A DNA stretch of 64,000 nt from Oceanisphaera sp. IT1-181 (GTDB lineage: Bacteria > Pseudomonadota > Gammaproteobacteria > Enterobacterales > Aeromonadaceae), in NCBI RefSeq assembly GCF_033807535.1, contig NZ_CP136856.1, positions 3,028,501-3,092,500 of the forward strand. The letters run 5' to 3'. The notes beneath the pieces were generated by a model. The model was not told where the DNA came from and did no database searches. It saw only the letters and a program-made list of their open reading frames with translations. This document shows, one piece after another, positions 17,393-26,304 of this stretch (positions within the stretch are counted from its first letter, which is position 1; each line of letters opens with the position of its first letter). The position numbers were made by a program, and so were the translations under genes.

Positions 17393-17660
17393 GCGCGACT
17401 TAAAAATTGTCAACAAGCTCGGCTTACATGCCAGAGCCGCCGTACAGTTAGTACAAGTCACCGAACAATTTGCTGCCACCGTCACCGTCACCGTCTGCAG
17501 CCAAGGCAAGCGCGCCCCCGCCAACAGCGTGATGGGGTTGTTAATGCTAGAGACCGCTCAAGGTCACGCCATTCGCGTGGTCGCCGAAGGTAAAGACGCC
17601 GCCGCCGCCATGGAAGCCGTGGCCGAGCTAGTGGCAGCACGCTTTAATGAAGCGGAATAA
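17379..17660 (+). CDS. ptsO: Nitrogen PTS phosphocarrier protein NPr
   Basis: NPr is the HPr-like carrier that takes phosphate from PtsP (EINtr) and passes it to PtsN. The product is 93 aa with the active histidine H17 in NKLGLHARAA and the HPr-type segment KRAPANSVMGLLML. It overlaps the rapZ end and ends the plus-strand operon before a strong terminator. Confidence 0.94.
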   Translation: MQKIERDLKIVNKLGLHARAAVQLVQVTEQFAATVTVTVCSQGKRAPANSVMGLLMLETAQGHAIRVVAEGKDAAAAMEAVAELVAARFNEAE

Positions 17661-17699
17661 GAGATAGCGCCGAGCTGAACAAAGAACGGAGTTTATCTT

Positions 17700-17740
17700 G
17701 ATGCCGTCTTCCTGACGTACGTCAGGATCTCGATTTTATC
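17700..17740. repeat. Dispersed CCTGAC palindrome repeat, copy 1
   Basis: A perfect 16-bp palindrome CCTGACGTACGTCAGG lies at 17,711-17,726. Read on the minus strand with its flanks (GAGATCCTGAC...GTCAGGAAGACGGC) it matches the plus-strand copy at 40,371-40,401, so it is a dispersed repeat rather than a chance palindrome. Confidence 0.6.
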
Positions 17741-17756
17741 TTTGTTATTTTCACAC

Positions 17757-17796
17757 AAACAAAAGCCCCGCATCTTCCGATGCGGGGCTTTTGTTT
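17757..17796. terminator. Bidirectional terminator between ptsO and pmbA
   Basis: A perfect 18-bp stem (AAACAAAAGCCCCGCATC and complement) with loop TTCC has A and T runs on the two sides, between convergent genes. Confidence 0.9.
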
Positions 17797-17798
17797 TT

Positions 17799-17833
17799 AG
17801 CTTGGTGCTGAGCGCTTGGTGCCCGACGCTATA
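17799..17833. repeat. NGCTTGG-type heptamer array beside pmbA
   Basis: Five 7-bp units AGCTTGG, TGCTGAG, CGCTTGG, TGCCCGA, CGCTATA abut the pmbA stop. A short inverted partner (TAGCGCCGAGCT) lies just past ptsO at 17,665-17,676. The same array is found beside tldD. Confidence 0.55.
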
Positions 17834-19174
17834 CTACTGCCCACCAATCTTCATTTCATTGATCAGCACAGAGCCCGTCAGCAGGCTGGAGCGCAGTTCG
17901 GTGTCGGTGCCAATGGCTTGAATGCCTTGATACATGTCTTTGAGGTTACCGGCGATGGTGATCTCTTCCACCGGATAGGCGATTTCGCCGTTTTCAACCC
18001 AAAAACCTGCCGCACCCCGTGAGTAATCGCCGGTGACGATATTCACGCCTTGGCCCATCATCTCGGTAACCAGTAAGCCGGTGCCCATCATCTTTAATAG
18101 CTGCTCAAAGCTTTGGCCGGTGTTGGCTACGTTCCAGTTATGGATGCCACCTGCATGCCCAGTCAACGCCATGTCTAGCTTGCGCGCCGAATAGCTGGTC
18201 AACAGATAGGTTTGCAGTTTACCTTGCTCGATAATGCGACGCTCAACGGTGCGCACGCCTTCGTTATCAAACGGCGAGCTGGCTAAGCCTTTATGTAAAT
18301 GGGGCTGTTCGTGAATATCAAACCAGTCCGGGAAGATTTGCTCGCCCAGTGAGTCGAGTAAGAAAGACGACTCTCGATACAAGTTGCCACCGCTAATACC
18401 CATCACCAAATGGCCAAACAGGCTGGCGGCGACGTCTGGGTGAAACAATACCGGAGCCCGAGTAGTGCCGATTTTTCGAGCACCCAAACGGCCTAAGGTA
18501 CGGCTCACGGCTTCGTCTGCTACCTGCTCTGGCGTCCAGAGATCGCCAAGGCTGCGCGCCGAGGTATAACCGTATTCACGCTGCATATCGCCATCTTGCT
18601 CGCCAATCAGCATGCAACTGATGCCAAAGCGACTGCCGGCATAACCTTTAATAAAGCCATGGCTGTTGCCGTAGACCTTAATGCCCACATTGCTAGAGAA
18701 GCTGGCGCCGTCGGACTGCTTAATACGCGGGTCGCGATTCAGCGCATGTTGCTCGCAGCGCAATGCCAAGGCAATGCCATCGGCGGGTTCTAATTGCTCA
18801 GGAAAGCACAGCTCTAACTCAGGCGCATCCCAAGCAAGATCGTCTGCAGGCGCTAAGCCAGAGTAAGGATCTGGGTTGGTATAGCGGGAAATATCAAGGG
18901 CGGCGGCCACGGTGCGCGCAATGGCGTCTGGGCGTAAATCAGAAGTAGACGCCGAGCCTTTACGGCCATCACGGTACACGGCGATGCCCAGTGCCCCGTC
19001 TTTATTGAATTCAATATTTTCTAATTCACCGTTACGGGTATTCACCGATAAACCGGTTTGCCTGCTGATCGACACCTCGGCGGTATCGGCGCCTAAGCGC
19101 TTAGCACTGGCAAGCGCTTGCTCTACCGCCAGCTCAAGCTGGCGCTGTTCTGTTTGAATATCTGCTGGGGTCAT
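17834..19174 (-). CDS. pmbA: Metalloprotease PmbA (TldE)
   Basis: PmbA (TldE) forms a heterodimeric zinc metalloprotease with TldD that matures microcin B17 and degrades unfolded peptides and antitoxins. The product is 446 aa of the TldD/PmbA family, with the typical LSVNTRNGELENIEFNKDG and the C-terminal TGDYSRGAAGFWVENGEI. The HExxxH zinc motif is absent, as expected: it is in the TldD partner. It is divergent from darP, as in E. coli; tldD follows at 20 kb. Confidence 0.95.
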   Translation of the reverse strand: MTPADIQTEQRQLELAVEQALASAKRLGADTAEVSISRQTGLSVNTRNGELENIEFNKDGALGIAVYRDGRKGSASTSDLRPDAIARTVAAALDISRYTNPDPYSGLAPADDLAWDAPELELCFPEQLEPADGIALALRCEQHALNRDPRIKQSDGASFSSNVGIKVYGNSHGFIKGYAGSRFGISCMLIGEQDGDMQREYGYTSARSLGDLWTPEQVADEAVSRTLGRLGARKIGTTRAPVLFHPDVAASLFGHLVMGISGGNLYRESSFLLDSLGEQIFPDWFDIHEQPHLHKGLASSPFDNEGVRTVERRIIEQGKLQTYLLTSYSARKLDMALTGHAGGIHNWNVANTGQSFEQLLKMMGTGLLVTEMMGQGVNIVTGDYSRGAAGFWVENGEIAYPVEEITIAGNLKDMYQGIQAIGTDTELRSSLLTGSVLINEMKIGGQ

Positions 19175-19277
19175 AATGATTTCACTGGCTCAGTTTGCAG
19201 TTAGCATAACAGACCCCTGCGCGCCTTGGGAGAAGCTGGTAATATATATGTCAATGTTCATTAATACGGAAAAGCCT

Positions 19278-19805
19278 ATGCGCCGCAAAGACGATGCCCC
19301 AGAGAAAGAAGAAGAAATCGAATGGGTCAGTAAGAGTGAAATGAAGCGAGACAGCCTAGCTTTGCGCAAGCTTGGTGACACGCTGGTCAAATTAGAGCCT
19401 CATGAGTTGGCCAAGGTGCCGCTCGATGAAGACTTGGCAGAAGCCGTAGAGCTCGCTCATAAGCTGCACGGTAAGCACGAAGGCTTACGCCGCCATATGT
19501 CTTATCTGGGTAAACTACTGCGCTTGCGCGATGTGACAGATATTCAAAAAGCCTTGGCCGGCTTTGAGCACAAGACCACGGTGGCGAACGTTAAATTCCA
19601 TAAACTGGAGCTGTGGCGTGACCGTTTGATCAAAGAAGGCGACAAAGGCGTGAATGCCATCATGTCCGAGTATCGCCAGCTAGACCGCCAAAAACTGCGC
19701 CAGCTGGCCCGCAACGGCCGTAAAGAGATGGCCGCCGGCCTGCCGCCTGCAGCTTTTCGCGAACTGTTCCAGTATTTGAAAACGAATATTAAAGAAGAAG
19801 AATAA
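19278..19805 (+). CDS. darP: Ribosome biogenesis protein DarP (YjgA)
   Basis: DarP (YjgA) is a DUF615 protein that joins late 50S ribosome assembly intermediates. The product is 175 aa with the conserved EEIEWVSKSEMKRDSLALRKLGD at the start and LFQYLKTNIKEEE at the end. The start at 19,278 (MRRKDDAPEKE) follows an ACGGAAAA site; ATGs 10-12 codons upstream are possible. The divergent pmbA arrangement supports the call. Confidence 0.93.
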   Translation: MRRKDDAPEKEEEIEWVSKSEMKRDSLALRKLGDTLVKLEPHELAKVPLDEDLAEAVELAHKLHGKHEGLRRHMSYLGKLLRLRDVTDIQKALAGFEHKTTVANVKFHKLELWRDRLIKEGDKGVNAIMSEYRQLDRQKLRQLARNGRKEMAAGLPPAAFRELFQYLKTNIKEEE

Positions 19806-19828
19806 ACCAGCGCCCAGCCAACAAAAAA

Positions 19829-19856
19829 AACACCGCAGCCCTAGGACGGCGGTGTT
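19829..19856 (+). terminator. Terminator 1 after darP
   Basis: An 8-bp stem AACACCGC / GCGGTGTT is followed by GTTTTTT, about 24 bp past the darP stop. A CGCCCAGCC sequence just before it (19,806-19,820) looks like the inverted partner of the heptamer array at 20,019. Confidence 0.75.
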
Positions 19857-19881
19857 GTTTTTGGCAATTTACCAGCCCATT

Positions 19882-19917
19882 AAAAAGGCACCCTATCTAA
19901 TGATACGGTGCCTTTTT
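19882..19917. terminator. Terminator 2 between darP and tldD
   Basis: An 11-bp stem AAAAAGGCACC / GGTGCCTTTTT with a 14-nt loop continues into further Ts. It can act in both directions between these convergent genes. Confidence 0.8.
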
Positions 19918-19959
19918 TTACGTTTGATGCTAGGCGCATAGCCCTGACCTTAAAAACTA

Positions 19960-20046
19960 TTCTGCTTCGCAGAACTTGCAGCTAAAGCGCAAGACTCCAA
20001 AAGACTCTGTTTATCTTTAGCTTGGTGCTGGGCGCTCGGCGCTGCA
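19960..20046. repeat. TTCTGC hairpin plus NGCTTGG heptamer array beside tldD
   Basis: A perfect hairpin TTCTGC-TTC-GCAGAA (19,960-19,974) is followed by four heptamers AGCTTGG, TGCTGGG, CGCTCGG, CGCTGCA (20,019-20,046) that abut the tldD stop. The heptamers match those beside pmbA and the hairpin matches those at 5740 and 43,072. Confidence 0.55.
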
Positions 20047-20047
20047 G

Positions 20048-21493
20048 TTACTGCGTCCCACCCACGGTGAGCTGATCTAGCTTCAAGGTTGGTTGGCCGA
20101 CGCCGACCGGTACGCTTTGGCCTTCTTTGCCGCACACGCCCACGCCGGCATCCAGCGCTAAATCATTACCCACCATAGACACCTGACTCATGGCTTCTGG
20201 GCCATTGCCGATTAAGGTGGCGCCTTTTATAGGTGCGGTGATTTTGCCGTTTTCAATTAAGTAGGCTTCAGAGGCCGAGAACACAAACCGGCCCGAGGTA
20301 ATGTCCACCTGCCCACCACCAAAATTAGGCGCATAAATACCTTTTTTCACGCTCTTGATAATGTCTTCCGGTGAAGACTCGCCTGCCAACATATAGGTGT
20401 TGGTCATGCGAGGCATAGGTAAATGTGCATAAGACTCACGACGGCCGTTACCGGTGGGCGCCATGCCCATTAAGCGCGCGTTCAGCTTGTCTTGCATATA
20501 GCCTTTGAGAATGCCGTTTTCTATCAGCACGTTATAAGCGCCAGGCGTGCCTTCATCATCGACGGAAATCGAGCCGCGACGATCCGCTAGCGTGCCATCG
20601 TCCACTATGGTGCACAAGCTAGATGCTACCTTTTCACCGATACGCCCTGCATAGGCTGACGAGCCTTTACGGTTAAAGTCGCCTTCTAAACCGTGGCCGA
20701 CCGCTTCATGCAGTAATACGCCGGGCCAACCGGCACCTAATACCACTGGCATAGTGCCGGCGGGGGCATCGATGGCTTCTAGATTTACTAGGGCTTGGCG
20801 CACCGCTTCTTTCACATAGCTCATGGCTCTGGGTTGGCCGTCGACGATATCTAAGAAATATTCATAACCGGTACGACCGCCGCCGCCACTGCCACCACGT
20901 TCACGGCGGCCATTGCGCTCCACCAATACCGAGCAATTTAAGCGCACTAAGGGGCGCAAGTCGGTGGCCAAGGTACCATCGGTAGCCAATACTAATATTT
21001 CTTCATAGACGCCAGAGATAGAGACAATCACTTGGCTTACTGCGGAGTCTAAGCTGCGACCAAAGGCGTCCATCTGTTGTAGCAATTCAATTTTTTGTTC
21101 ACGGCTCAAGCTATCGAGCGGATTAACACCCATGTAGCGCGGGGTAATAATCTGGCTCTTGCCCACTTTAAAACGGCCATCACCGCCTTTTTCGGCGATG
21201 CCGCGCGCCGCACTCACTGCTTGATCCAGCGCGCTGGCAGTCAGCTCATCGGAATAAGCAAAGCCCGTCTTCTCGCCGCTCACGGCGCGCACGCCCACGC
21301 CTTGTTCTATGTTGTAGCTGCCGTCTTTTACGATACCGTCTTCTAGTACCCAAGACTCGTGCACGCTGTTTTGAAAATACAAATCGGCAAAATCAATTTG
21401 ATGGCGGCTCAGTCGCGCTAATTGTGCATCCAGCAGCGCCATATCCAGTTCATTGGGCACTAATATGCTGCGGTTAATTTGTTCAATACTCAT
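20048..21493 (-). CDS. tldD: Metalloprotease TldD
   Basis: TldD is the zinc-bearing subunit of the TldD/TldE protease. The product is 481 aa from the ATG at 21,491-21,493 (MSIEQINRS) with a GGAGAAAGTA site upstream. The zinc motif HEAVGHGLEGD is at about 262-272. The open frame continues upstream through nit but that part is antisense-frame noise. The nit stop and tldD start overlap (TAATG), so the two are co-transcribed. Confidence 0.95.
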   Translation of the reverse strand: MSIEQINRSILVPNELDMALLDAQLARLSRHQIDFADLYFQNSVHESWVLEDGIVKDGSYNIEQGVGVRAVSGEKTGFAYSDELTASALDQAVSAARGIAEKGGDGRFKVGKSQIITPRYMGVNPLDSLSREQKIELLQQMDAFGRSLDSAVSQVIVSISGVYEEILVLATDGTLATDLRPLVRLNCSVLVERNGRRERGGSGGGGRTGYEYFLDIVDGQPRAMSYVKEAVRQALVNLEAIDAPAGTMPVVLGAGWPGVLLHEAVGHGLEGDFNRKGSSAYAGRIGEKVASSLCTIVDDGTLADRRGSISVDDEGTPGAYNVLIENGILKGYMQDKLNARLMGMAPTGNGRRESYAHLPMPRMTNTYMLAGESSPEDIIKSVKKGIYAPNFGGGQVDITSGRFVFSASEAYLIENGKITAPIKGATLIGNGPEAMSQVSMVGNDLALDAGVGVCGKEGQSVPVGVGQPTLKLDQLTVGGTQ

Positions 21494-22311
21494 TACTTTC
21501 TCCAAACCACGCTTAAGCGGGCATGTTGTGCCACCGGCATTTGACGACGAATCGCTGCTAATTGTGTTGAGTCTACAGGTGAAAAAACCAGCCCTTCGCC
21601 CGTAGGCAAACAAGCTTTAATCTCGCCCCAGGGGTCGATAATCACCGAATGCCCCCAGGTTTGCCGCGTTCCAGTTTCGCCATAAAGGCCTGCCGCAACC
21701 ACGTAACATTGATTTTCGATGGCCCGGGCCTGTAATAAAGGCAGCCAATGGGCTTGGCCCGTCACCCGAGTAAAAGCCGCTGGGACTAATAAAATTTCGG
21801 CGCCGCGTTCACGAAGCGCGCTGTACAATTGTGGAAAGCGCAAATCATAACAGATAGACAAGCCTAAACGCCCGAACGGACTGTCAATGAGGCTGAGTTC
21901 ATCACCAGGGGCAAAAGTATCGGATTCTCGATAACTGCCCTGCGCATCCGCTACCTCTACATCAAATAAATGCAGTTTATGGTAATGGCTCACCTGCAAG
22001 CCTTGCTCGTTATAAACCAAGCAGCTGGCATGAAAGCGTGCGTTGTCTGCGATGCGGGTCGGCATTGAGCCCACCACTAGCCAAATGCCGTAGTCTTGCG
22101 CCCATTGGCTAAACTGCGCTTGAATAGGGCCCTCATTTAAGGTTTCTGCGTTATTAAGTACCGCCTCACGACAGCCGAACACCACCGCATTTTCAGGCAG
22201 CAACACCAATAATGGCCGCTGACTCGGCAGCTGCGCTAATAAGCGACTAATGGTCGCCTGATTGGTCGGCCAATGGTCGGTCGCCGTCATTTGTAGGGCC
22301 ACTAATTCCAT
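21493..22311 (-). CDS. Carbon-nitrogen hydrolase (Nit/deaminated glutathione amidase type)
   Basis: This is a 272-aa nitrilase-superfamily amidase. The catalytic triad is visible: Glu in LLPENAVVFG (about 40), Lys in YHKLHLFDVE (about 117) and Cys in GLSICYDLRFPQLY (about 152). The Nit1/Nit2-like pattern suggests it hydrolyses deaminated glutathione or a similar omega-amide, but the substrate cannot be read from sequence alone. It lies between yhdP and tldD in the same direction, an addition compared with E. coli. Confidence 0.88.
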   Translation of the reverse strand: MELVALQMTATDHWPTNQATISRLLAQLPSQRPLLVLLPENAVVFGCREAVLNNAETLNEGPIQAQFSQWAQDYGIWLVVGSMPTRIADNARFHASCLVYNEQGLQVSHYHKLHLFDVEVADAQGSYRESDTFAPGDELSLIDSPFGRLGLSICYDLRFPQLYSALRERGAEILLVPAAFTRVTGQAHWLPLLQARAIENQCYVVAAGLYGETGTRQTWGHSVIIDPWGEIKACLPTGEGLVFSPVDSTQLAAIRRQMPVAQHARLSVVWRK

Positions 22312-22329
22312 AAGCTGCTCCTTTTTTGT

Positions 22330-22471
22330 GTGAGGAGTGAAGAGTGAGGCGTGAGGTGTGAGGAGTAAGGCGAAAGACTCGCGTTTGCAAGTTGAGCCAT
22401 CACTAAAAGTACTACGCGCTCTTTAGCGCTTCACTTTTTTAACCCTTCACTCTTCACGCCTCTCCCCTCAC
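22330..22471. repeat. Inverted pair of GTGARGN heptamer arrays between nit and yhdP
   Basis: The left arm (22,330-22,378) is seven adjoining units: GTGAGGA, GTGAAGA, GTGAGGC, GTGAGGT, GTGAGGA, GTAAGGC, GAAAGAC. The right arm (22,444-22,471) is four units in reverse complement: CCTTCAC, TCTTCAC, GCCTCTC, CCCTCAC. The arms could form a long imperfect stem across the spacer. Confidence 0.75.
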
Positions 22472-22476
22472 TGCCC

Positions 22477-25400
22477 TTATTCTGCCACCTTGATACGTTT
22501 TTTATCTCGCCCCTGCTCCGTCACTATCGGATCGCTAAGGGAGCCGGTTACCTGATAACGGACCCGCGTAAACACATCTACCACAGGCCCTAATACTTTA
22601 GACAGCGCCAAGGCATACAGGCCTGCGACGGGGGCAACAGCAAAGGCGGCTAATACCGGTAAGTTGCCGGTTAAATTAGGCGTCAGCTCCATATTATAAT
22701 TAAGTTGTTCAGTGGCAAAATTTAGCTCACCTTGACCGCGTAAGTCACCGGCGGCACCTTTAAGTAACAAGTCTTTATTATGCAACACGCCCTCCTGCAG
22801 CTGACCACTGGCGCTGATGCCATCGAAATAAAACCCTTGGGCAAATACGTCTCTAAAGTCCAGTCGCAGTCGACGCATCACCGATTCTAGGCTGAGCACC
22901 GACAACAAGCCTGCGCCTTTATCGTTCAGCTCTCGCAATACGCCGGATCCGGTTTTTACCGCCAACTCACCATTCATGCTGGCCAGCTCAGGCTGCCAAG
23001 GTGCGCTTAACCAGCGCAATTTACCACCCAGCTGAGCCGAAGTTTCGCTAAATGGGGATTCTTTACCGAATGCTTGCCATAACCGTTCTAAGGAAGGGCT
23101 TGAGCTGTGCCATTCTAAACGGCTGAGATCCACGCTTTTTTGCTGTACCCATTGGCCGCTGGCTTGAGCCTGCAATAAAGGGCCATCCAGACTGAGCTGG
23201 CTTAATTGCACGCCGTTTTCATTGGCTAAGGGTTGCAAACTAAACGCCACCTTACCTAACGCCAGCTGCTGCCAACGACAATCGTCACATTGAAAATTAA
23301 CGGCCGGCACTTCGGCAGGCGTGAGCTTGATGTCGGAACTGGGTTTATTAGCAGCGGCGGTGCTCGATGCATTTCGCTGCTGTTCTTGTCCCAGCCCTTC
23401 TGGTCCCAACCAGAGCCGTTTAAAGTGCGCTTGAATCGGGGCTCTGCCACCGAAAACAACAGTACCCTCTGCCTGCTCGGCATTAATGGCTAATTGAGAC
23501 TGGCCGTTTTTGTCGGGCGTGAGCTGCAAGTTCAGCTGATGCAACCGTTGTTGCCATAATTGCGCGCGACTGGCTTGCACCGCCACCCGATAGGGCTGTG
23601 GCCAACGGATGCCAGACGCAGCGCTCGCCGGCCCGCTACGGTTAGCAATAAGCTCGTCGGTAGGCAATTCACTGAGCAGCGCCAACCACTCATCGAGCGC
23701 CAATTCAGGCACGCGCAGCGCAATATCAAGCGGCGCTCTGGGTAAGGTAGCATTCACACCTTTGCCTGCCGACAGCCATAATTGCTCAACACTGGGACCT
23801 TGCGATGTAAAGGCCAGTTGCGACTGCGCACGGATCTGCTCGCCCACTTGCAGCGTTAATGTGGCTTGATCCACATCGCCGTTCAGGCTGAGCTTGCTGG
23901 CAAGCGACGGCTGAGCGGCTTTATTAAAAGGGGCGGGTAAACGGCTGTTCAAGCCCGCTAAGGTGGAGTCGGCACTAAACACATAGTGCAGCGGGCCCTG
24001 GTCTGGCAAGCTCAGTTCTAACTGGCCGCGCCAATCTGTGCTACCGCGTAATCGTTTCACCGCTGGATGCAAATGCTGCAGTTTTTCTGGCTGCATTTTT
24101 CCTTTGATACCCAGCTCTACTTCATAGCCGCCGTCTGTGTCTTTACCTTGATAAGACAACTGCAAAGGCTGGCCGAGCCACTGCGCTTTTAAGTCATTGA
24201 ATGCGGTGTCGTGCTCATCAAACAGTAAGCGACCGCTTACCCCGGTTAACGGCATGTCCAGCGGCTTAACCCGCACCCCATTATCGGCAAAGTCCACTTG
24301 CCCTTTCACGCCAACAGTATCGCCGCTTAAGGGGATATTCAGTGCTAACTCGGCATTTAAGGGGCCGCTGACTTGCACTTGCTCCAGGGTCACGCCTACC
24401 GAAGAGGCCAGCGGCGAGCTTTGTAAGTAATCACTCACAGCCCCGCCTTCGCCGTTGATTTTGGCGTTCAACACCAGCGTGGAGTCTTCATGTAGCGGTA
24501 CTATATCGGCGGTAATACTGGTGGCCTTCACCTTACCTAAGCGGCCGTGGTTACCTTTCATGTAGAGGCCGTCATTTTCAAATAACAGATCCAGACTTAA
24601 GTCCGTTAACGGCAACCAGTGGGGATCGAAGCGAAATTCGGCTTTACGCAGCGGCACCCGTGCCTGAAAAATGCCACTCTGATCCTTATAAGGGAAGCCG
24701 TTTAAGCGACCGTACCAAAGTACTTCTGCCCCCTTGGCCTGCCCAGCTTTAATGGCACCCTGCAGGTAATCCACTAGTGCCGCGCCCATTAAAGGTTCAG
24801 GAAAATAACGATAAGCTTGCCCCGCGCGCAACACATCTACCCGCGCCGAGGCACTGAGTAGCGGTGCAGAATCGTCGGGGAGCAAGAGGCTAAACCAGCC
24901 TTCTAAGGTCAAATCTTGGGTGTCTACGCCTAATTGCTCGCTCCACAACAACCAGTTATTAGATGCTTGCTGCTGCCATTTGATCTCGGCGTCCACTCGC
25001 TCTAGCGGCCAAGGGCCACGAAAGGCCTTATCAAACACCCAATCGGCGGCCTGCTGTTGTTGCACGCTCAGCTCGCCTCGGTCTGGCGCCAGCACAAAGT
25101 ACCCACTGAGGCCTTGAGTGGCCGGTGCCCAGCCAAAAGCTTGGGTGCTAACGCGGTCAAGATTGCCTTGCCAGTACCAATCTTTGCCGCTGTGCTCGGC
25201 GCTAAAATACAGATCAGTTAATTGGCCGCGCGGCGCTATACCCGCCAGTTGCTCGGCAGTCTTGGGCAAAAAGCTTTCCCCCCACTCGGCCAATAACGCC
25301 ACGTCGGTAAAGGTCAGTCTATCTAAGATGCCTTGCAGCCGGTCGGCTTGGCGGTCTACCTGCAAGTGCCAGCTGGGCCACACTTCATCATCAACGCTAA

Positions 25401-26304
25401 TGTCGACCTTATTACTGGCCAACTGCCAGCCGTCACCGGTGGGTTGCCATTGTAGGCGGCCGCCTTTGATGGATACTTGATGCTGCTCGCCCCAGCCAAA
25501 GCGGTTTTCGCCTAGCTCAAAAATGCCGGCGATAAGCTCACCTTGCTGCCATTCCAGCCAGAGTTCAAAGTTGAGTTCAGCGCTTAATGCAGGGTCGTCT
25601 GGGCGAATTTGTGCCAGCATATCCGAGGCATTCACGCCGTCGGCTTGTATATACAGCTGGCCATTTAGGCTGTTGGGCTTGCCGCTAAACTGACTGCGTA
25701 CTTGCAGTTGTTGCTCGGCCTGCTTACTAAAGGCCAAAGAGCCTTGGCCTTGATGTTGGCCGGGGCCGTTGTGCCAGCGCCAATCGGGCAGATGCAGCTC
25801 AAACAGTGATTGCTCGCCATTGCTCAGCAGTAGCTGGGCATCTTGCAACGAAAATTGCTCGACGCCTTCCAGCACAAAATGGCGTAATCCTTGCCAGTCG
25901 AAGGGGACTTCTGGTGTATCTGGATCAGCGTCGTCCAGCGCTATGGGCAGCCTTAATCCTTCCAGCGTTAGCTCATTGAGCACCGGCCGCCATTGGCGCA
26001 GGCTCTGCCATAACTGCACATCCACCAGCGCACGGCGCAAGGTGATGGTAGGCGCATCCGCGCGGCTCAGGCTCACTTCTTTAAGCGCCAAGACTGGCCC
26101 ATAATCGTGCCAGCTTAAGCCTAAACTGCCGATCTGCAATTCGATGTGATGCTCACTGAGCCAGCCGTCTAGCCATTGCTGTTGCCAACTGGCCAACCAA
26201 GGCGCGCCAAAGCGCAGCACCGTGACCAGCACTGCCAACAGCACCGCGACGGCGGCCACACTGAGCCAAGCCCAATTTAAGCTGCGCTTGAACACGACCG
26301 ACAC
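22477..26304 (-). CDS. yhdP: AsmA-like phospholipid transport protein YhdP
   Basis: YhdP is a very large AsmA-like protein, anchored in the inner membrane and spanning the periplasm, that helps move phospholipids to the outer membrane together with TamB and YdbH. The product is 1275 aa with an N-terminal membrane segment (about 11-32), a long beta-rich body and the C-terminal AsmA-like region (YNMELTPNLTGNLPVLAAFAVAPVAGLYALALSKVLGPVVD is the usual hydrophobic end). The start is GTG at 26,302-26,304, overlapping the rng stop (TAGTG). Length is typical. Confidence 0.93.
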   Translation of the reverse strand: MSVVFKRSLNWAWLSVAAVAVLLAVLVTVLRFGAPWLASWQQQWLDGWLSEHHIELQIGSLGLSWHDYGPVLALKEVSLSRADAPTITLRRALVDVQLWQSLRQWRPVLNELTLEGLRLPIALDDADPDTPEVPFDWQGLRHFVLEGVEQFSLQDAQLLLSNGEQSLFELHLPDWRWHNGPGQHQGQGSLAFSKQAEQQLQVRSQFSGKPNSLNGQLYIQADGVNASDMLAQIRPDDPALSAELNFELWLEWQQGELIAGIFELGENRFGWGEQHQVSIKGGRLQWQPTGDGWQLASNKVDISVDDEVWPSWHLQVDRQADRLQGILDRLTFTDVALLAEWGESFLPKTAEQLAGIAPRGQLTDLYFSAEHSGKDWYWQGNLDRVSTQAFGWAPATQGLSGYFVLAPDRGELSVQQQQAADWVFDKAFRGPWPLERVDAEIKWQQQASNNWLLWSEQLGVDTQDLTLEGWFSLLLPDDSAPLLSASARVDVLRAGQAYRYFPEPLMGAALVDYLQGAIKAGQAKGAEVLWYGRLNGFPYKDQSGIFQARVPLRKAEFRFDPHWLPLTDLSLDLLFENDGLYMKGNHGRLGKVKATSITADIVPLHEDSTLVLNAKINGEGGAVSDYLQSSPLASSVGVTLEQVQVSGPLNAELALNIPLSGDTVGVKGQVDFADNGVRVKPLDMPLTGVSGRLLFDEHDTAFNDLKAQWLGQPLQLSYQGKDTDGGYEVELGIKGKMQPEKLQHLHPAVKRLRGSTDWRGQLELSLPDQGPLHYVFSADSTLAGLNSRLPAPFNKAAQPSLASKLSLNGDVDQATLTLQVGEQIRAQSQLAFTSQGPSVEQLWLSAGKGVNATLPRAPLDIALRVPELALDEWLALLSELPTDELIANRSGPASAASGIRWPQPYRVAVQASRAQLWQQRLHQLNLQLTPDKNGQSQLAINAEQAEGTVVFGGRAPIQAHFKRLWLGPEGLGQEQQRNASSTAAANKPSSDIKLTPAEVPAVNFQCDDCRWQQLALGKVAFSLQPLANENGVQLSQLSLDGPLLQAQASGQWVQQKSVDLSRLEWHSSSPSLERLWQAFGKESPFSETSAQLGGKLRWLSAPWQPELASMNGELAVKTGSGVLRELNDKGAGLLSVLSLESVMRRLRLDFRDVFAQGFYFDGISASGQLQEGVLHNKDLLLKGAAGDLRGQGELNFATEQLNYNMELTPNLTGNLPVLAAFAVAPVAGLYALALSKVLGPVVDVFTRVRYQVTGSLSDPIVTEQGRDKKRIKVAE

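Noticed and set aside
22330..22471. Heptamer arrays considered as a CRISPR array
   Set aside because: Units are 7 bp, adjoining and degenerate, with no spacers and no cas genes.
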